A DNA stretch of 64,000 bases from Microlunatus speluncae (GTDB lineage: Bacteria > Actinomycetota > Actinomycetes > Propionibacteriales > Propionibacteriaceae): assembly GCF_009299835.1 (NCBI RefSeq), contig NZ_VKCZ01000010.1, forward strand, positions 62,001 to 126,000. The letters are read 5' to 3'. The translations under genes were made by a program, and so were the position numbers. Each line of letters begins with the position of its first letter. The first letter of the stretch is position 1. The notes under the pieces were generated by a model, which did not search any database, was not told the origin of the DNA, and saw only the letters and a list, made by a program, of their open reading frames with translations. Shown one piece after another: positions 42,666 to 54,673 of the stretch.

Positions 42666-43529
42666 TCAGCCGTGGTCGGCGCGCAGCCGGGGACGGAGCT
42701 TCTCGGCGATGGCGCGTTCCCGGCGGAGCAGCCGCCGGCGGGCCTCGGCCTGCTTGGCGCCGGGGTCGGCGGTCAGGCCCGAGACCAGGAACCGGGCGGC
42801 CACCACGGCGTCCTGATGCCGGCCGAGCAAGCGCTGCAGCTTCCTGCTGCGCTTGGCCCGCCGCTTCCGTTTCTGGCGCTTCTTCTTCGACCGCTCGCCC
42901 TTGGCCGTTCCGGCCAAGGCCTCGAGCTCGAGCGCGTAGCGGTGGCGTTTCGCCGCCTTCCGGGCCCGGTGCAGGTCCTCGTCGTGGGCCCCGGTCTTGA
43001 TCGCCTGGCGGACCCGGCGGCGTTCCTGGCGGCCGGCCCGGCGCACCCGGTCGGCGATCACACCGGCGGGCTGATCGGCCTCGGCGGTCAGCGGCGGCCG
43101 GTCGCGCCACCAGGTGATCACCGCGATCAGGTCGGCGTAGCGGTCGGAGCGCAACGCCTCGATCGCGGTCCGGCGGGCGGCGTCGCGCTGGTCGGCCAGC
43201 TCCCGCAGCACCGGCCGCACCTGCTTGGCCGACAGCTCGGGTGCCAGGTCGGCGTGGTCGGCGATCCGGTCCGCCAGGACGTCGCGATCACGCAACTCGC
43301 CCAACAGGCCGGCGAGCCACTGCGCCTCCCGGTCGAGCTTGGCCGCTTCCTCGGTCACGAACAGGTCGGCGAAGCTGCGCAGCGTGCTCCGCAGCCGGCG
43401 CAGCGCGATCCGGGTGTCGTGCACGGTCTCGGCATCGGCGAGCCCGGCAGTGGTCAGCGTGATCACCCGGTCGCACTGCTCCCCGAGATACCCCGTGAGC
43501 ACTGAGCCGGCGGTGTCGTGGTCGGCCAT
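42666..43529 (-). CDS. CHAD-domain protein
   Basis: 287 residues. CHAD pattern: ETVHDTRIALRRLRSTLRSFADLF, AQWLAGLLGELRDRDVLADRI and HRARKAAKRHRYALELEAL, with many conserved His and Arg residues on helices, plus a very basic insert (KGERSKKKRQKRKRRAKRSRK). CHAD domains bind polyphosphate. No CYTH domain is fused, unlike many actinobacterial relatives. The 140 bases to parC hold nothing I recognise. Confidence 0.9.
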   Translation of the reverse strand: MADHDTAGSVLTGYLGEQCDRVITLTTAGLADAETVHDTRIALRRLRSTLRSFADLFVTEEAAKLDREAQWLAGLLGELRDRDVLADRIADHADLAPELSAKQVRPVLRELADQRDAARRTAIEALRSDRYADLIAVITWWRDRPPLTAEADQPAGVIADRVRRAGRQERRRVRQAIKTGAHDEDLHRARKAAKRHRYALELEALAGTAKGERSKKKRQKRKRRAKRSRKLQRLLGRHQDAVVAARFLVSGLTADPGAKQAEARRRLLRRERAIAEKLRPRLRADHG

Positions 43530-43547
43530 CCGAACAGTATCGACGAC

Positions 43548-45308
<1,761 letters not shown>

Positions 45309-45329
45309 ACCCCCGACGCTACTGAACCA

Positions 45330-45389
45330 ACCCCGACTTGTCAGACTCTCACCACGTCATAGCGTGGTCAGAGTCTGACAAGTCGGGGT
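45330..45389. repeat. TTGTCAGA-family 3' hairpin, copy C
   Basis: Arms 45330-45356 and 45363-45389 are 27 nt each with a single mismatch (ACCCCGACTTGTCAGACTCT and beyond), around a 6-nt TCATAG loop. It begins 3 bases past the glpD stop, in the order of a terminator, and shares CTTGTCAGA and ATAGCGTGG with copy B. Confidence 0.88.
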
Positions 45390-45391
45390 GT

Positions 45392-47119
45392 TCAGGGGGT
45401 GCCGCCGAGGCGGACGTCGGGGGCGCCGAGGCGGGCGGCGTCGGCGGAGAGGTCGTCGGGCTGGTGCTGGGATTCGCGTTCGGCGGCGACCCGCTTGCGG
45501 TAGTGATCAACTTCGCGGTCGATGATGGCGCGGTCCCAGCCGAGGACGTGGGCGACCAGGTCGGCCACCTCGGCGGCGGCCGCGTCGCCGCGGTCCCAGG
45601 TCTCGATCGAGATCCGGGTCCGCCGGGCCAGGATGTCGTCCAGGTGCAGGGCGCCCTCGTGCGAGGCGGCGTAGACCACCTCGGCCTTGAGATAGTCCGG
45701 CGCGTGCTCCAGCGGCCGGCCCAGCTCGGGATTCTTCTCGATCAGGTCGGTCAGTTCGCCGACCAGCGACCCGTACCGGTTCAACAGGTGCTCCAGTTGG
45801 CCGACGCGCAGCTTGGCCCGCTCAGCCAGGATCGCCCGGCCGTTCCAGAGCGCGGCGAACCCGTCGGCGCCGAGCAGCGGTACGTTCTCGGTGCAGGACT
45901 TGGGCACCGTGCTGTTGCTGCCGGGCGGGACAAGATCATGAACGGCGGCGTCGACCGCGTCCTTGGCCATGATCCGATAGGTGGTGTACTTGCCGCCGGC
46001 GACCATGATCAATCCGCGCACCGGGGACGCCACCGCATGCTCGCGGGACAGCTTGCTGGTGGAGTCCGATTCGCCGGCCAGCAGCGGCCGCAGCCCGGCG
46101 TAGACGCCGACCACGTCGTCGCGGACCAGCTTGTCGGCCAGCAGCGTGTTGGCGTGCTCCAGCAGGTAGTCGATGTCGGCCTGGCTGGCCGCCGGGTGCG
46201 CCTTGTCCAGGTCCCAGTCGGTGTCGGTGGTGCCGATGATCCAGTGCCCGCCCCACGGGATGATGAACAGCAGGCTCTTCTCGGTCCGGGTGATCAATCC
46301 GGTGGCCGAGTTGATCCGGTTCCGCGGCACGACCAGATGCACGCCCTTGGAGGCCCGGACCTGGAACTGGCCGCGGCCGCCGAGCAGCTGCTGGATCTCG
46401 TCGATCCAGACCCCGGCCGCGTTGATCGTCTGCCGGGCCCGGATCTCGAACGTCTCGCCGCCCTCAAGATCACGAACCTTGACCCCGGCCACCCGGTCCT
46501 CCTCCCGGAGGAAGCCGATCACCCGGGTGCTGCTGGCGACCAGGGCGCCGTAGTGCGCGGCCGTCCGGGCCAGCATCATCGTGTGCCGGGCGTCGTCGAC
46601 CTGGCCCTCGTAGAACGAGATCGAGCCGACCAGCGCCTCCCGGTCGGCCGACGGGAACAGCTCCAGCGTCTTCCGCCGGGACAGGTGCCGCAGATGGTGC
46701 GGCACGCCCCGGCCGGCACCCATCAGGTCGTAGACGCCGATGCCGAGCCCGGCGTAGCCGCGGTCGACCACCTTCTTCTGCAAGGGATAGATGAACTTGA
46801 CCGGCTTGGCCAGGTGCGGGGCCAGCCGGTTCAGCGCCAGCGACCGCTCCTTCAGGGCCTCGAACACCAGCCCGAAGTTCAGCTGCTCCAGATAGCGCAG
46901 CCCGCCGTGGAAGAGCTTGCTGGAGCGGCTCGACGTGCCCGCCGCGAAGTCGCGGGCCTCGACCAGCCCGACCCGCAGCCCGCGGGTGACCGCGTCCAGC
47001 GCGGTGCCGGCCCCGGTCACTCCGGCACCGATCACCAGCACGTCCAACTCGTCGGTCGCCAGCCGGGCCAGCGACTCACGCCGGGTCTCCGGATTGAGCG
47101 GTGCCGTCACCGAGGTCAC
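45392..47119 (-). CDS. glpD: Aerobic glycerol-3-phosphate dehydrogenase
   Basis: 575 residues from GTG with GGAG 5 nt upstream. FAD-binding DVLVIGAGVTGAGTALDAVTRGL, then SSRSSKLFHGGLRYLEQLNFGLV, IPWGGHWIIGTTDTDW and AGLRPLLAGE. Membrane-associated flavoenzyme oxidising glycerol-3-phosphate to dihydroxyacetone phosphate with electrons to quinone. It lies 27 bases after glpX in the glpK-glpX-glpD operon. Confidence 0.95.
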   Translation of the reverse strand: MTSVTAPLNPETRRESLARLATDELDVLVIGAGVTGAGTALDAVTRGLRVGLVEARDFAAGTSSRSSKLFHGGLRYLEQLNFGLVFEALKERSLALNRLAPHLAKPVKFIYPLQKKVVDRGYAGLGIGVYDLMGAGRGVPHHLRHLSRRKTLELFPSADREALVGSISFYEGQVDDARHTMMLARTAAHYGALVASSTRVIGFLREEDRVAGVKVRDLEGGETFEIRARQTINAAGVWIDEIQQLLGGRGQFQVRASKGVHLVVPRNRINSATGLITRTEKSLLFIIPWGGHWIIGTTDTDWDLDKAHPAASQADIDYLLEHANTLLADKLVRDDVVGVYAGLRPLLAGESDSTSKLSREHAVASPVRGLIMVAGGKYTTYRIMAKDAVDAAVHDLVPPGSNSTVPKSCTENVPLLGADGFAALWNGRAILAERAKLRVGQLEHLLNRYGSLVGELTDLIEKNPELGRPLEHAPDYLKAEVVYAASHEGALHLDDILARRTRISIETWDRGDAAAAEVADLVAHVLGWDRAIIDREVDHYRKRVAAERESQHQPDDLSADAARLGAPDVRLGGTP

Positions 47120-47146
47120 CTGTACTCCGATCGGTTGTTGATCATG

Positions 47147-48166
47147 CTAATTGTTGATCAGGGCGGAGCGGGCCGGGTCGTGCCGGCCCTCGATCAGTCG
47201 GACCGTGCCGGACCGGGATCGCATCGACAGCGATTGGGTGATCACCCGGTTGTCGTCGTACCGGACGCCGTCGAGCAGCGGGCCGTCGGTCACGCCGGTG
47301 GCGGCGAAGAACACGTTGCCGCCGCGGACCAGGGTCTCGGTGTCGAGGATCGCGTCGAGGTCGTGGCCGGCCTTCCGCAGCGCCTTCTTCTCCTTGGCGT
47401 CGCGGGCCACCAGCCGGCCGAGCAACTGGCCGCCGAGGCAGCGCAGCGCGCAGGCGGCGAGAACACCCTCCGGCGTGCCGCCGGTGCCGACCAGCAGGTC
47501 GACCCCGCAGCCGGGGGAGACCGCCATGATCGCGGCGGCCACGTCGCCGTCGAGCAGGAACCGGATCCGGGCCCCGGCCTGCCGGATCTCGGTGATCAAC
47601 TTCTCGTGTCGGGGCCGGTCGAGCACGGCGACGGTGAGCTCGGCGATGTCCCGGCCGAGGGCCGCGGCGACGGTGGCCAGGGTGTCGGCGATCGGCGCGT
47701 CCAGGTCGACCTGGCCGGCGGCGGCGGCCGGCACCACCAGTTTCTGCATGTAGACCGCCGGTCCCGGGTCGAACAGGGCGCCCCGCGGCGCCACCGCCAG
47801 GGCACTGATCGCATCGGGAAGGCTCTTGGCCGTGAGCATGCTGCCGTCGATCGGATCGACGGCGATGTCCACCTCGGGCCCGGTGCCGTCGCCGACCCGT
47901 TCGCCGCTGTGCAGCCGCGGCGAGGCATCCTTCTCGCCCTCGCCGATCACCACCACGCCGTTCATCCGGACCGAGTCCAGCACCGGCCGGATCGCGTCCA
48001 CGGCGGCCCGGTCGACCCGGTGCTCGTCGTCTCGGCCCATCCACCGGGCCGAAGCGATCGCCGCCGCCTCGGTCGCCCGGACCAGTTCCAGCGCGAGGCT
48101 GCGATCGGGGTCGGGCGGAATGATCACCCGCGGCACCAGGCCGTCGGTCAGGTCCGGCGTGATCAT
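47147..48166 (-). CDS. glpX: Class II fructose-1,6-bisphosphatase
   Basis: 339 residues from the ATG at 48166, overlapping the glpK stop (ATGA). Motifs: [57 protein letters not shown], and [20 protein letters not shown] with the metal-binding and catalytic residues of the GlpX fold. Removes the 1-phosphate of fructose-1,6-bisphosphate in gluconeogenesis. In Actinobacteria GlpX is often the only FBPase, so placement inside the glp operon ties glycerol use to hexose synthesis. Confidence 0.95.
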   Translation of the reverse strand: MITPDLTDGLVPRVIIPPDPDRSLALELVRATEAAAIASARWMGRDDEHRVDRAAVDAIRPVLDSVRMNGVVVIGEGEKDASPRLHSGERVGDGTGPEVDIAVDPIDGSMLTAKSLPDAISALAVAPRGALFDPGPAVYMQKLVVPAAAAGQVDLDAPIADTLATVAAALGRDIAELTVAVLDRPRHEKLITEIRQAGARIRFLLDGDVAAAIMAVSPGCGVDLLVGTGGTPEGVLAACALRCLGGQLLGRLVARDAKEKKALRKAGHDLDAILDTETLVRGGNVFFAATGVTDGPLLDGVRYDDNRVITQSLSMRSRSGTVRLIEGRHDPARSALINN

Positions 48167-49680
48167 GAGAGATCGACCCAGTCCAGGGTGCGGTCGACCG
48201 CCTTCTTCCAGGTGGCGTAGCCGGCCTGGCGATCGTCCTCGGCCTGCTCGGGCCGCCAGCGCCTGTCCTCCCGCCACTGCTCGCGCAGTTCGTCGGTGCC
48301 GGACCAGAAGCCGGAGCTCAGCCCGGCCGCGTACGCCGCGCCGAGGGCGGTGGTCTCGGCCACCACCGGCTTGCTCACCTCGACGCCGAGGATGTCGGCC
48401 TGCAACTGCATGCACAGCTCGTTGGCGGTGATCCCGCCGTCCACCTTGAGCACGTCGAGGTGGACGCCGGAGTCGGCCTCCATCGCTTCGACCACGTCGC
48501 GGCTCTGATAACAGATCGCCTCCAGCGCCGCCCGCGCGATATGCGCCCGGGTGTTGAACCGGGACAGCCCGACGATCGCGCCGCGGGCGTCGGAGCGCCA
48601 GTAGGGGGCGAACAGCCCGGAGAAGGCCGGCACGAAGTAGACCCCGCCGTTGTCCGGCACCTGCCGGGCCAGCGTCTCGCTCTCCTCGGCCGAGGAGATC
48701 AGGCCGAGTTGATCACGCAGCCACTGCACGGCCGAGCCGGTGACGGCGATCGAGCCCTCCAGCGCGTACACCGGCTTGTCCTCGCCGAACCGATAACAGA
48801 CCGTGGACAGCAGGCCGCTCTCGGAGCGGACCAGCTCCTCGCCGGTGTTCAGCAGCAGGAAGTTGCCGGTGCCGTACGTGTTCTTGGCCTCACCCGCCTC
48901 CAGGCAGACCTGGCCGACCATCGCCGCCTGTTGATCACCGAGGATGCCGCGGATCTCGATCTCGGCGCCGAACGGGCCGTCGGCGCGGGTGCTGCCGTAC
49001 GGCTCCGAGGGCGAGGACGAGGCGATCGCCGGCAGCATGCTCCGCGGGATGTCGAAGAAGGAGAGGAGTTCGTCGTCCCAGTCCAGCGTCTCCAGGTCCA
49101 TCAGCATGGTCCGGCTGGCGTTGGTGACGTCGGTGACGTGGACACCGCCGTCGGTTCCGCCGGTGAGATTCCACAACAGCCAGGTGTCGATGGTGCCGAA
49201 CAGCACCTCGCCCGCCTCGGCGTCCGCCCGCACGCCGTCGACGTTCTCCAGGATCCACTGGGCCTTGCCGGCGGCGAAGTAGGTGGCGGGCGGGATGCCG
49301 GCCTTGCGCCGGATGGTCTCGCCGCGACCGTCCTGCTCCAGCGCCGCCGCGATCCGGTCGGTCCGGGTGTCCTGCCAGACGATCGCGTTGTGGACCGGCC
49401 GGCCGGTGCTCCGATTCCACAGCACGGTGGTCTCGCGCTGGTTGGTCAGGCCCAGCGCGGCGACGTCGGCCGCCTCGATCCCGGCCGCCCGCAACGCGCC
49501 CTGCACCACCTCGCCGGTCCGCTGCCAGATCTCCACCGGGTCGTGCTCGACCCAACCGGCCCGGGGCAGGAGCTGCTCGTGCTCGAGCTGGTGCCGCCCC
49601 GCCTCGTGGCCGTCGCGGTCGAAGACCATGCACCGGGTGCTAGTGGTGCCCTGGTCGATGGCGGCGATGAAGTCGGCCAT
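48163..49680 (-). CDS. glpK: Glycerol kinase
   Basis: 505 residues; ATG at 49680 with GAGGAGA upstream. FGGY kinase signature: [67 protein letters not shown] and [28 protein letters not shown]. Phosphorylates glycerol to glycerol-3-phosphate. First gene of the operon glpK-glpX-glpD. No GlpF facilitator and no GlpR regulator are in the window. Confidence 0.96.
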   Translation of the reverse strand: MADFIAAIDQGTTSTRCMVFDRDGHEAGRHQLEHEQLLPRAGWVEHDPVEIWQRTGEVVQGALRAAGIEAADVAALGLTNQRETTVLWNRSTGRPVHNAIVWQDTRTDRIAAALEQDGRGETIRRKAGIPPATYFAAGKAQWILENVDGVRADAEAGEVLFGTIDTWLLWNLTGGTDGGVHVTDVTNASRTMLMDLETLDWDDELLSFFDIPRSMLPAIASSSPSEPYGSTRADGPFGAEIEIRGILGDQQAAMVGQVCLEAGEAKNTYGTGNFLLLNTGEELVRSESGLLSTVCYRFGEDKPVYALEGSIAVTGSAVQWLRDQLGLISSAEESETLARQVPDNGGVYFVPAFSGLFAPYWRSDARGAIVGLSRFNTRAHIARAALEAICYQSRDVVEAMEADSGVHLDVLKVDGGITANELCMQLQADILGVEVSKPVVAETTALGAAYAAGLSSGFWSGTDELREQWREDRRWRPEQAEDDRQAGYATWKKAVDRTLDWVDLS

Positions 49681-49807
49681 CACTTCTCCTCTCACGCAGG
49701 TCGAACTCCAGCCAACCACAACCCCCCGGTCCACCCGGCGACGCCGCTCCAGCGATACTGAGGATGGGTCCTGATCAGTTGGGTCGCGGCGCGAGGGAGT
49801 GATCATC

Positions 49808-51106
49808 ATGTCGGTCCGGCAGACGGTCGAGGGTGGCGTGCGGGACGCGGTCCGGGCCGCGGCGATGGCGGGGCTACGCGCTCGGGGCGACGTGCTCGGC
49901 CAGCTGATGAGCCCGAAGATGATCACCGATCCGTACCCGACCTATCGCCGGCTGCGCGAGCAGGGGCCCGTGGTCGAGACCGCGATGGGAGCGATCAGTC
50001 TGCGGTACGCGATCTGCGGCCCGCTGCTCCGCCATCCGTCGACGGTGACCGGCACCAGCATGCGGCGCGAGATCACCGCCGGGACCGGAAAGGTCCAGCA
50101 GTGGTTGTTCGGCAGCCCCTCGCGGGACGGGCTGGTCGATCCGACCGGGCCGGATTCCATGATCAGCAAGAACCCGCCCGATCACACCCGGTTGCGGAAG
50201 CTGGTGAGCAAGGTGTTCACCCCGGCCTCGATCGGCGCGCTGCGACCGCGGCTGACCGAGATCGCCGCCGGGCTGGTCGACCGGGCCCGCACCGCGGACT
50301 CGTTCGACCTGATGCGCGACGTCGCCGGGGTCTTCCCGGTGCTGGCGATCTGCGAGATCCTGGCCATTCCGCAGCCTGATCACGAACGGTTCCGGCAGTG
50401 GGGCAGTGATCTTGCCGCCGACCTGGACGCGATGGCGCCGGCCGCTCGGCAGCGGGCGGCGAACGCGTCGCTCGAGGCTTTGCAGGGCTACTTCGTCGAC
50501 CTGGTCGCGGCCCGCCGTCAGAGCCCCGGCGATGACCTGGTGTCGGGCCTGATCGCGGTCGAGGAGGAGGGTGAGCGGCTGACCACCAATGAGCTGCTGG
50601 CCACCTGCATGCTGCTGCTGTTCGCCGGATTCGAGACCACGGTCAACCTGATCGGCAACGGTGCCCTGGCCCTGATCCAGAACCAAGATCAGCTTCGACT
50701 GCTCCGGGATGATCATGAGTTGATCCCGGGGGCGGTCGAGGAACTGCTCCGGTTCGATCCGCCGATCCAGCTCAGCTCACGGGTGCCGACCATCGACATC
50801 GAGATCGACGGCACCGTGCTGCCGGCCGGCCGGCCGGTCTCGCTGATGCTGGCCGGCGCCAACCGGGATCCGGAGGTCTTCACCGACCCCGACCGGCTCG
50901 ACGTCACCCGAGCCAACGCCCGCAAGCACCTGTCCTTCGCGGCCGGCCCGCACCACTGCCTCGGCGCCGCGCTGGCCCGGTTGGAGGCGGAGATCATGTT
51001 CCGGCTGCTGCTGGAGCGGTTGGGTGACCTCCGCCCGGCCGGTGAGCCCCGCCGCCGCCCGACCTTCGTCCTCCGCGGCCTGACCTCGCTACCCCTGCAC
51101 AGCTAG
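49808..51106 (+). CDS. Cytochrome P450
   Basis: 432 residues; the ATG at 49808 has GGGAG 9 nt upstream, whereas the in-frame GTG at 49799 has no room for one. I-helix FAGFETT (272-278), ExxR motif EELLR (Glu312, Arg315) and heme loop [15 protein letters not shown] with Cys384. No membrane anchor, so a soluble CYP105/107-like monooxygenase. Electron partners are not encoded nearby. Followed by a phytanoyl-CoA dioxygenase gene, suggesting two oxidative enzymes acting on one lipid or secondary metabolite. Confidence 0.93.
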   Translation: MSVRQTVEGGVRDAVRAAAMAGLRARGDVLGQLMSPKMITDPYPTYRRLREQGPVVETAMGAISLRYAICGPLLRHPSTVTGTSMRREITAGTGKVQQWLFGSPSRDGLVDPTGPDSMISKNPPDHTRLRKLVSKVFTPASIGALRPRLTEIAAGLVDRARTADSFDLMRDVAGVFPVLAICEILAIPQPDHERFRQWGSDLAADLDAMAPAARQRAANASLEALQGYFVDLVAARRQSPGDDLVSGLIAVEEEGERLTTNELLATCMLLLFAGFETTVNLIGNGALALIQNQDQLRLLRDDHELIPGAVEELLRFDPPIQLSSRVPTIDIEIDGTVLPAGRPVSLMLAGANRDPEVFTDPDRLDVTRANARKHLSFAAGPHHCLGAALARLEAEIMFRLLLERLGDLRPAGEPRRRPTFVLRGLTSLPLHS

Positions 51107-51113
51107 TTCGTCC

Positions 51114-51177
51114 CGTTCCCTGAGCCCGTCGAAGGGCAGGCCCAATCACCTTGCCCTTCGACAAGCTCAGGGAACGG
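51114..51177. repeat. CCCTTCGACAGGCTCAGGG-type inverted repeat after the P450 gene
   Basis: Left arm CGTTCCCTGAGCCCGTCGAA (51114 on) pairs with the right arm (51151-51177) except for two positions in the middle. It lies 8 bases after the P450 stop. Related arms occur at 54469 and as a half at 14083. Confidence 0.85.
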
Positions 51178-51269
51178 ACACCAATAACTGTGATTCATCA
51201 GCTGGCACGGGTCGACCGCGGTACGGAATCAGGGGAGACTGGCGGTCGAACCCGATCAAGGAGCAGACG

Positions 51270-52151
51270 ATGGTCGCGGAGCTCGCGGAGCAGATCGATC
51301 CCCATGGTGGCGACTACGACCCGGAGCTGTATCGGCCGGAGGGGTCGGCGGAGACCGTGGCCGGGCCGCTGACCTCGGTGTCGGCCGAGCTTCGCCGGCA
51401 GTACGGCGCGGACGGGTTCCTCGCCGTCGACACCTTGATCAGCGAGGACCGGGTGACGGGGGCGGTCGCCGGGATCGATCGGTTGATCAGCGGTGGAGCA
51501 CCGGGCTTCCGCGGGATCCAGTGGGAGGGCAGTGTCCGGGCCCGGCTGCCCGAGCTGGATCTCGAGCAGCGGCGCCGCTCGGTGCGCAAGCTGGTCTACT
51601 ACGTTGATCATGAACCGCGGCTGCACGCGATCGCGCACGATCCGGCGATCCTCGGCCTGGCCGCGGAGCTGCTCGGCGCGGAGCCGGAGCTGTTCGCCGA
51701 CCAGGCGCTGCTGAAGCCACCGGGGATCGGCCGGGAGAAGCCGTGGCACCAGGACGTGGCCTACTTCGACGTCCGGCCGGGCGCCCCGGTGGTCGGGTTG
51801 TGGATCGCGCTGGACGGCACCGATCCCGACAACGGCTGCATGCACGTGATCCCGGGCAGTCATCGGGCCGGTCCGGTGCCGCACTTCAATCGGCGCGACT
51901 TCCAGCTCTGCGACACCGACGTGGACCGGCGGCGGGTGATCGCGGTGCCGCTCCAGCCGGCCGGCTGCCTGATCTTCGACGGCCTGCTGCATCACGGCAC
52001 GCCGCGCAACGCGTCGGACCGGCGGCGGTGGGCGCTGCAGTTCCACTACGCGCCGGCCGAGGCGATCTGGCGGTCCCGGGAGGAACGCGCCGCGTACAAG
52101 GAACGCCGGCTGGCGGTGTTCGGCGGCGACGGGCTGGACGTGACCTGCTAG
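51270..52151 (+). CDS. Phytanoyl-CoA dioxygenase (PhyH)-family oxygenase
   Basis: 293 residues with GGAG upstream. Fe(II)/2-oxoglutarate dioxygenase features: metal ligands His160 and Asp162 in KPWHQDVAYF, the distal His in LLHHGTPRN (probably His242) and the adjacent Arg for 2-oxoglutarate. Mid segments GLWIALDGTDPDNGCMHVIPGSH and AGCLIFDGLL match PhyH proteins. Substrate unknown; may act on a lipid or secondary metabolite with the upstream P450. Confidence 0.88.
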   Translation: MVAELAEQIDPHGGDYDPELYRPEGSAETVAGPLTSVSAELRRQYGADGFLAVDTLISEDRVTGAVAGIDRLISGGAPGFRGIQWEGSVRARLPELDLEQRRRSVRKLVYYVDHEPRLHAIAHDPAILGLAAELLGAEPELFADQALLKPPGIGREKPWHQDVAYFDVRPGAPVVGLWIALDGTDPDNGCMHVIPGSHRAGPVPHFNRRDFQLCDTDVDRRRVIAVPLQPAGCLIFDGLLHHGTPRNASDRRRWALQFHYAPAEAIWRSREERAAYKERRLAVFGGDGLDVTC

Positions 52152-52174
52152 CCGGGGCGAAGTAGCGTGAAGCC

Positions 52175-54475
52175 ATGGTGAAGAAGGCCCCGGCCTCCGA
52201 TCCCGGCGACGCGGATCTGACGATCAAGAAACCCAAGACCTGGGCCGCCGGGGTGCCCGGCGTCGTCGCGGCGCTGCGGATGAGCCAGCAGGAGATGGGG
52301 ATCCGGCGCAGTGCGCTGACCCTGCTCCGGGTGAACCAGCCGGACGGGTTCGACTGCCCGGGTTGTGCCTGGCCCGAGCCGCACCACACGCACCAGGTCG
52401 AGTTCTGCGAGAACGGGGCCAAGGCGGTGGCGGAGGAGGCGACGCTGCGCCGGGTCACGCCGGAGTTCTTCGCCGCGCATTCGATTCCCGACCTGGCCGG
52501 GCGATCCGATCATTGGCTCGGTGCGCAGGGCCGGCTGACCACGCCGATGTACAAGCCGGCCGACGCCGATCACTACCGGCCGATCTCGTACGAGGGCGCA
52601 CTGGACCTGATCGCCGACCGGCTGCGTGGGCTGGATGACCCGGACCAGGCGATCTTCTACACCTCGGGCCGGACCAGCAACGAGGCCGCGTTCTGCTATC
52701 AGCTGTTCGTCCGCAGCTACGGCACCAACAACCTGCCGGACTGCTCCAACATGTGCCACGAGTCGAGCGGCTCGGCGCTGGGCCAGACCATCGGCATCGG
52801 CAAGGGCACGGTCACGCTCGATGATCTTGGTCAGGCCGACCTGATCATCATCGCCGGCCAGAACCCGGGCACCAACCATCCGCGGATGCTGACCGCGCTG
52901 GAGCAGGCCAAACGGGACGGCACGACGATCATGGCGATCAACCCGCTGCCCGAGGCCGGCCTGCTCCGGTTCAAGAACCCGCAGCGGCCCAGCGGGGTGA
53001 TCGGACGCGGCACCCAGCTCGCCGACCACTTCGCGCAGATCCGGCTGAACGGCGACCTCGCCTTCTTCCAGGCGCTGGGCAAACTGGTGCTGGAGGCCGA
53101 ACGATCCGGCCGCAAGGTCGTCGATCATGACTTCATCGAGCGCCATACCGACGGGTTCGAGGCGTACGCGGCGGCGCTGGACGACCTGGACTGGGCCCAG
53201 GTGGAGCGAGCCACCGGCCTCACCCGTGATCAGCTTCGCGACGCCGCGGAGCTGGTGCTGAACGCGAAGTCGATCATCGTCTGCTGGGCGATGGGGCTGA
53301 CCCAGCACAAGAACTCGGTGCCGACGATCCGGGAGATCGTCAACCTGTTGCTGCTCGGCGGCAACATCGGCCGGCCCGGCGCCGGCGCCTGCCCGGTCCG
53401 TGGGCACAGCAACGTCCAGGGCGACCGGACGATGGGGATCTATGAGAAGCCGGCCGAGCCTTTCCTGGCCGCCCTCGATGCCGAGTTCGGGATCACCGCG
53501 CCGCGCGAGCCCGGCCACGACGTCGTCGACTCCATCCGAGCGCTGCGGGACGGCCAGGCCAGGATCTTCATCGGGATGGGCGGCAACTTCGTCCGGGCCA
53601 CCCCGGACACCGCGCTGACCGAGCGGGCGATGGCGCGCGCCGACCTGACCGTGCAGATCTCGACCAAGCTCAACGGGTCGCACGCCGTGGTCGGCCGGGA
53701 GGCGCTGATCCTGCCGACCCTCGGCCGGACCGAGCGGGACCGGCAGCTGACCGGCGATCAACGGGTCACCGTTGAGGACTCGATGGGCATGGTGCACGCC
53801 AGCCGCGGCCGCAACGCCCCGGCCGCGGAACTGCTGAGCGAGGTGGCGATCGTCTGCGAGCTGGCCCGGCGGACGCTGCCGGACTCGGCCGTGCCATGGT
53901 TGACGTTCCGCGCCGACTACGACCGGATCCGGGATCGGATCGCTCGGGTGGTGCCCGGCTTCGACGACCTGAACACCAAGATCGACACCGCCGGCGGCTT
54001 CGCGCTGCCCAACGGTCCCAGGGATTCGCGGACCTTCGCCACCGACACCGGCCGAGCCCACTTCACCGTCAACCGGCTCGAGGTGATCGAGCCCGGGCCG
54101 GGCCGGCTGATCCTGCAGACCGTACGGTCCCATGATCAGTACAACACCACGATCTACGGGATGGATGATCGCTACCGCGGCATCGCCGACGGTCGGCGGG
54201 TCGTCTTCGTCAACCCCGATGATCTTGCTCAGCTGGGATTCGCCGACGGGCAGCTGGTCGACCTGGTCTCGGAGTGGCCGGTCGGTGATCAGGTGGAGGA
54301 GCGGCGGGCGGAGGCGTTCCGGGTGGTGGCCTACCCGACCGCGCGGGAGTGCGCGGCCGCGTACTTCCCGGAGGCCAATGTGCTGGTGCCGGTCGACTCC
54401 ACCGCCGAGGTGAGCAACACGCCCACCTCGAAGTCGGTGATCATCCGCTTGGAACCAGCCGCCAACGCTCCCTGA
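52175..54475 (+). CDS. FdhF/YdeP-family molybdopterin oxidoreductase
   Basis: 766 residues. Molybdopterin-dinucleotide domain with RPISYEGALDLIADRL, FYTSGRTSNEAAFCYQLFVR, SNMCHESSGSALGQTIGIG, GQNPGTNHPRML and GGNIGRPGAGACPVRGHSNVQGDRTMG. A CxxC pair near the start (DCPGCAWP, residues 61 and 64) is a probable small cofactor or structural site. It belongs to the FdhF/YdeP group, named for formate dehydrogenase homology. Whether it oxidises formate is unknown; YdeP itself is linked to acid resistance. The stop codon is inside the left arm of a repeated inverted element. Confidence 0.9.
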   Translation: MVKKAPASDPGDADLTIKKPKTWAAGVPGVVAALRMSQQEMGIRRSALTLLRVNQPDGFDCPGCAWPEPHHTHQVEFCENGAKAVAEEATLRRVTPEFFAAHSIPDLAGRSDHWLGAQGRLTTPMYKPADADHYRPISYEGALDLIADRLRGLDDPDQAIFYTSGRTSNEAAFCYQLFVRSYGTNNLPDCSNMCHESSGSALGQTIGIGKGTVTLDDLGQADLIIIAGQNPGTNHPRMLTALEQAKRDGTTIMAINPLPEAGLLRFKNPQRPSGVIGRGTQLADHFAQIRLNGDLAFFQALGKLVLEAERSGRKVVDHDFIERHTDGFEAYAAALDDLDWAQVERATGLTRDQLRDAAELVLNAKSIIVCWAMGLTQHKNSVPTIREIVNLLLLGGNIGRPGAGACPVRGHSNVQGDRTMGIYEKPAEPFLAALDAEFGITAPREPGHDVVDSIRALRDGQARIFIGMGGNFVRATPDTALTERAMARADLTVQISTKLNGSHAVVGREALILPTLGRTERDRQLTGDQRVTVEDSMGMVHASRGRNAPAAELLSEVAIVCELARRTLPDSAVPWLTFRADYDRIRDRIARVVPGFDDLNTKIDTAGGFALPNGPRDSRTFATDTGRAHFTVNRLEVIEPGPGRLILQTVRSHDQYNTTIYGMDDRYRGIADGRRVVFVNPDDLAQLGFADGQLVDLVSEWPVGDQVEERRAEAFRVVAYPTARECAAAYFPEANVLVPVDSTAEVSNTPTSKSVIIRLEPAANAP

Positions 54476-54527
54476 GCCTGTCGAAGGGCAAGGCCCGATC
54501 ACCCCTGCCCTTCGACAGGCTCAGGGA
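54469..54527. repeat. Inverted repeat overlapping the stop of the FdhF-like gene
   Basis: Perfect 22-bp arms (TCCCTGAGCCTGTCGAAGGG and two more bases) at 54469-54490 and 54506-54527, loop 15 nt. The TGA stop at 54473-54475 is supplied by the left arm. Confidence 0.9.
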
Positions 54528-54564
54528 ACGAACACGGGCAAGGTCACAACTTCGCCCCGAAGCA

Positions 54565-54592
54565 TTTACGGCCGCCCGAAAGTAGATATTAT
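54565..54592 (+). promoter_or_regulatory. Putative promoter of the ABC transporter operon
   Basis: TTTACG (54565-54570) and TATTAT (54587-54592) separated by 16 nt, in an AT-richer patch 80 bases upstream of the GTG start. The only good -10-like sequence in the intergenic region. Confidence 0.5.
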
Positions 54593-54673
54593 GCTCCAGC
54601 AAAAGCGGCGAAGCTGGGCTTCTGCCGTGCGTCCGGGGGCTCAACGAAGACCCCTTTCCGAAAGGAACTCGCT

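Noticed and set aside
45338..48220. 960-codon plus-strand frame opposite glpD and glpX
   Set aside because: Antisense shadow; glpD and glpX have complete motifs and operon spacing.
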